A program made the position numbers and the translations under genes. A model generated the notes under the pieces. That model ran no database searches. It was not told the DNA's origin and was given only the letters and a program-made list of their open reading frames with translations. A DNA stretch of 64,000 nucleotides from Rhodococcus opacus. Its GTDB lineage: Bacteria > Actinomycetota > Actinomycetes > Mycobacteriales > Mycobacteriaceae. The stretch covers positions 1-64,000 of the forward strand of contig NZ_JAAXPA010000035.1 of NCBI RefSeq assembly GCF_012396235.1, read 5' to 3'. Every line of letters begins with the position of its first letter. Position 1 is the first letter of the stretch. Shown here piece by piece: positions 61,797-64,000 of the stretch.

Positions 61797-61801
61797 ACTA
61801 G
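61797..61801. repeat. Target-site duplication, right copy
   Basis: ACTAG, matching 60697-60701. Confidence 0.7.
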
Positions 61802-62634
61802 TTCGCCAGGACCACACTGGTTCTGCAAGCCCCTCGCCGGCACACGGAACCCGCGAGGGTCTTGTGTCGCTCACCGCCCAGTCAGCGTCCGCTCGGCAGA
61901 TTTGCGAAGTCCGCTTCGGCCCCTTGTTACGTAGGTCACGCAAGTCTGCGCGAACGGCAGGGAAGCGCGCTGGAGGCGCCGGAGAGTCGCGGCGTCGCCA
62001 CGAGTCGAACGGATCGCACGGGAACATTCTCGCCGTTTGTTCGCATCTCACAGACGTGAACGTGACCTTGCGCTCTACTGCGACCCACGGCGACCCCGTC
62101 ACCGTCGCCACCCCACACGGCACCGTCCTGGGCACTGAGCGAGCACATCTGAACCCCGTCCGGGAGGCGCTGCGCGCCGACGACGCAGCGCTACGCCGCC
62201 GGTTTGCTGTCGATCCGGAAGGAGGCCGGCCTCCCCAAAGATCTCAGCGCTCCGTGTGGTCATGCGATCGGGTGGATGGACGGCAAAAACCGTGCTCTCG
62301 GAGAGCGCGCTGACCAGGAAAGATGACACGTCTCGGTGTGAGCGTCCGGTGCCGAAGCTGTTGACGCGCACGTAGACGGGTTGGTGTCGAAGATCGGTCG
62401 GCGATGGTGTCGAGGGCGATCGCCCGGGCGGCTCCGGACCGGTCGTCCTCTTCTTCGCCAACTATCCCTCCAATCGCCGCCTCCGTGGTGTGCATCTCCT
62501 AACTGCTTCGGAGCTACTGCAAGGCTTCCCAGGCCGCCCCGGCCGTCGACGACGACGGATGAGACACTCAACACCCGATAGTCGTCCCATGGCCGGGGCT
62601 TCGAGACCTGCATGACCTGCATCCGAAACTCTGC
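61802..62634. other. 830-bp stretch with no supported gene
   Basis: Frames up to ~150 codons occur on both strands, but they conflict with each other and show no known domain. A plus-strand frame from about 62056 (VNVTLRSTATHGDPVTVATPHGTVLG) and a minus-strand one from 62622 (MQVMQVSKPRPWDDYRVLS) look the most protein-like. Probably decayed genes next to the IS element. Confidence 0.4.
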
Positions 62635-63462
62635 TCAGCTGTGACGAGCCCGCTCTTCGTAGGCCTGCCTGGCAGTGATGTCGACGTCTTCCAGAAACAC
62701 TCTGTCCGTGTGGAGCGCACGGGTGAGCGCTTCGCTGATCCGACGAGGGAAGAACTTCTGACTCGCGGCGAGGGCACCGACGAGCTTGGTCACCCGCACC
62801 TTCGGTTTGGGGCATTCGATCAATGCCACGATGGCACGCGCAATGTCCTCCGGCTCGGCGTTCTCGAGTCCAGGGAGCCCCTTGGTGCCGGCAGTCAGCT
62901 CGGTGTTGACGAAAGACGGGAGCACCGCGGAAAACTCGATTCCCGTTCCGCGGTGCTCCACCCGGGCCGCGTCCGTGAAGCCGACGACGGCATATTTGCT
63001 GGCGCAGTAGGTGGCCAGCCCTGGTGTGTAGATTTCGCCTGCGAGTGAGGCGATGTTGACCACGTGCCCACGGCCGCGCGGCAGCATTCGCCGAACAGCC
63101 AGTTTGGAACCGGTGATCACCCCGAGGACATTGATATCGAGGATCCGGCGGGTGACCGCATCGGGCTCGTCCGCGATTCGGCCGGCGGGCATGATGCCGG
63201 CGTTGTTTACGAGCACGTCGATAGGTCCGAGCGTTGCTTCCACGTCGTCGAGGAAGGCCCCGAACGATTCGGGGTCCGTCACGTCGAGCTTCCGGTAGCT
63301 GACCAGGCCGAGTTCGGTCGCGGACTCCTTCAGCTTGACCTCGTCGATGTCCCCGATCGCCACCTTCGCGCCGAGCCTGGTCAGGGCCGTGGCGGTCGCG
63401 AACCCGATTCCGCGGGCACCGCCGGTGATCGCGATGACGCGACCGTGCAGAGATTGTGTCAT
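62635..63462 (-). CDS. SDR oxidoreductase
   Basis: A 275-residue classical SDR: TGGARGIG at 14-21, NNAGIMPAGRI near 87, catalytic serine in NIASLAGEIYTPG and Y/K in YCASKYAVVGF. The C-terminal region (KVRVTKLVGALAASQKFFPRRISEALTRAL) is typical of the actinobacterial subgroup linked to alcohol or steroid oxidation. ATG 63462 overlaps the stop of the aldehyde dehydrogenase (ATGA), so alcohol-to-aldehyde-to-acid oxidation is a likely joint role. Confidence 0.88.
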   Translation of the reverse strand: MTQSLHGRVIAITGGARGIGFATATALTRLGAKVAIGDIDEVKLKESATELGLVSYRKLDVTDPESFGAFLDDVEATLGPIDVLVNNAGIMPAGRIADEPDAVTRRILDINVLGVITGSKLAVRRMLPRGRGHVVNIASLAGEIYTPGLATYCASKYAVVGFTDAARVEHRGTGIEFSAVLPSFVNTELTAGTKGLPGLENAEPEDIARAIVALIECPKPKVRVTKLVGALAASQKFFPRRISEALTRALHTDRVFLEDVDITARQAYEERARHS

Positions 63463-64000
63463 TTTCCTTCTGTCCTTCTGTCGTCGTTACAGGGATTCGA
63501 GCGGCTTGTCACGGACAGGCGGCGGCGCGGGTCGCGCGCGACGAGGGCGCGCAGCACCCGGCCGACGAAACGACCGCGGCCGGGTGCGTACGGATACCAG
63601 AGCAACTCCCGCTTCATTGCGGGTCCGCGCGGCACCGTGATCGCCTGCTGCCGGGTGTACTTCCGAACTCCATATTCACCACCGAATCGCGCGCCGAGAC
63701 CAGACTGCTTCCATCCCCCGTGCGGTAACCCCAGCGCGAACAGGTTGGAGAAGGCGTCGTTGATGTTCACCGCGCCGGCTTCGAGCCGGCGCGCGATCGC
63801 CTCGCCGCGGGCCCGATCTCCGCACCACACCGTCGCGGACAGGCCGTACTCGGAATCGTTGGCCAGGCGCGCGGCTTCGTCGGCGTCGGCGACCTTCACC
63901 ACCGGGATCGTGGGCCCGAACGTCTCCTCCCGGATACAGGCCATCGAATGGTTCACGTCGACGAGGACCGTCGGCTCGAAGAAGGTGCCAGCGCTCCCGG
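63459..64000 (-). CDS. Aldehyde dehydrogenase, C-terminal part (cut by window end)
   Basis: The last ~180 residues of an aldehyde dehydrogenase; the frame runs off the right edge. Visible are FFEPTVLVDV, REETFGPTIPVVKVADADEAARLANDSEYGLSATVW with the conserved glutamate of EETFGP, VNINDAF and GGWKQSGLGARFGGEYGVRKYTRQQAI. The active-site cysteine lies outside the window. A ~50-residue basic tail (RELLWYPYAPGRGRFVGRVLRALVARD) follows, as in the succinate-semialdehyde/membrane-associated subgroup. Stop overlaps the SDR start. Confidence 0.9.
   Translation of the reverse strand, partial: GSAGTFFEPTVLVDVNHSMACIREETFGPTIPVVKVADADEAARLANDSEYGLSATVWCGDRARGEAIARRLEAGAVNINDAFSNLFALGLPHGGWKQSGLGARFGGEYGVRKYTRQQAITVPRGPAMKRELLWYPYAPGRGRFVGRVLRALVARDPRRRLSVTSRSNPCNDDRRTEGK

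Noticed and set aside
61864-62313. A 149-residue plus-strand frame after the IS element
   Set aside because: Some stretches look protein-like, but there is no start signal or family, and other frames compete; left as a gap.

Overview
The window looks like a chromosomal stretch of a high-GC mycolic-acid actinobacterium, most likely Rhodococcus or a close relative. Support is the strong GC-rich third-position bias, frequent GTG/TTG starts, a WhiB regulator, an MMPL transporter, a 19-kDa-antigen-like lipoprotein, and many flavin oxidases, acyl-CoA dehydrogenases and a Baeyer-Villiger monooxygenase. No rRNA, tRNA or CRISPR array was seen. Genus is inferred from gene style only.

Left edge to 10.3 kb: the 3' part of an IS200/IS605-type tnpB with its structured right end, then stand-alone genes (PPOX flavoprotein, two VOC proteins, nucleotidyltransferase, FUSC membrane protein, sulfatase behind a 20-bp palindrome, M48 protease) and a large AceE-like thiamine-diphosphate E1. 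From 10.3 to 20.2 kb lie sugar-acid and amine-oxidation genes: kdgD, a broken GlcG/HbpS gene, two FAD amine oxidases ending on one shared terminator, a fused alpha/beta E1 dehydrogenase, gluconokinase, an SDR and a 2-hydroxyacid dehydrogenase.

20.2-28.4 kb is one co-directional catabolic cluster behind a divergent LysR regulator: 5-oxoprolinase pxpABC, an MHS-type transporter, an SDR, a zinc alcohol dehydrogenase that has lost its structural zinc cysteines, a class I aminotransferase and a metal-dependent RraA/HMG-aldolase-type enzyme. It reads as lactam opening, transamination and aldol cleavage of a 5-oxoproline-like compound. 28.4-34.4 kb holds a small membrane protein, a formaldehyde-dehydrogenase-type ADH with an ABM protein, a GlxA-type regulator and a TetR/FAD-monooxygenase pair around a 9-5-9 operator.

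34.5-42.3 kb contains a possible conflict module: a CHAT (caspase-like) protease and, upstream on the same strand, a TPR protein overlapping or abutting two unrecognised genes. An ahpC-ahpF peroxide-defence pair with its own terminators and interleaved inverted-repeat operator sits between them. 42.5-48.5 kb carries a lipoprotein, a DUF3592-like protein, a MarR/MMPL pair, a TspO-like protein and a WhiB protein.

49.0-58.8 kb is a minus-strand catabolic operon (enoyl-CoA hydratase, two acyl-CoA dehydrogenases, acyl-CoA synthetase, Baeyer-Villiger monooxygenase, Dabb protein, SMP-30 lactonase, SDR) facing a regulator with two TetR domains. The Dabb and SDR genes carry several frameshifts. 58.8-62.6 kb is a scrap zone: a LysR C-terminus, an MFS N-terminus joined in frame to a katG C-terminus with a stop codon at the joint, and an IS481-type element with a 5-bp target duplication. 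The right edge has an SDR and the C-terminal part of an aldehyde dehydrogenase.
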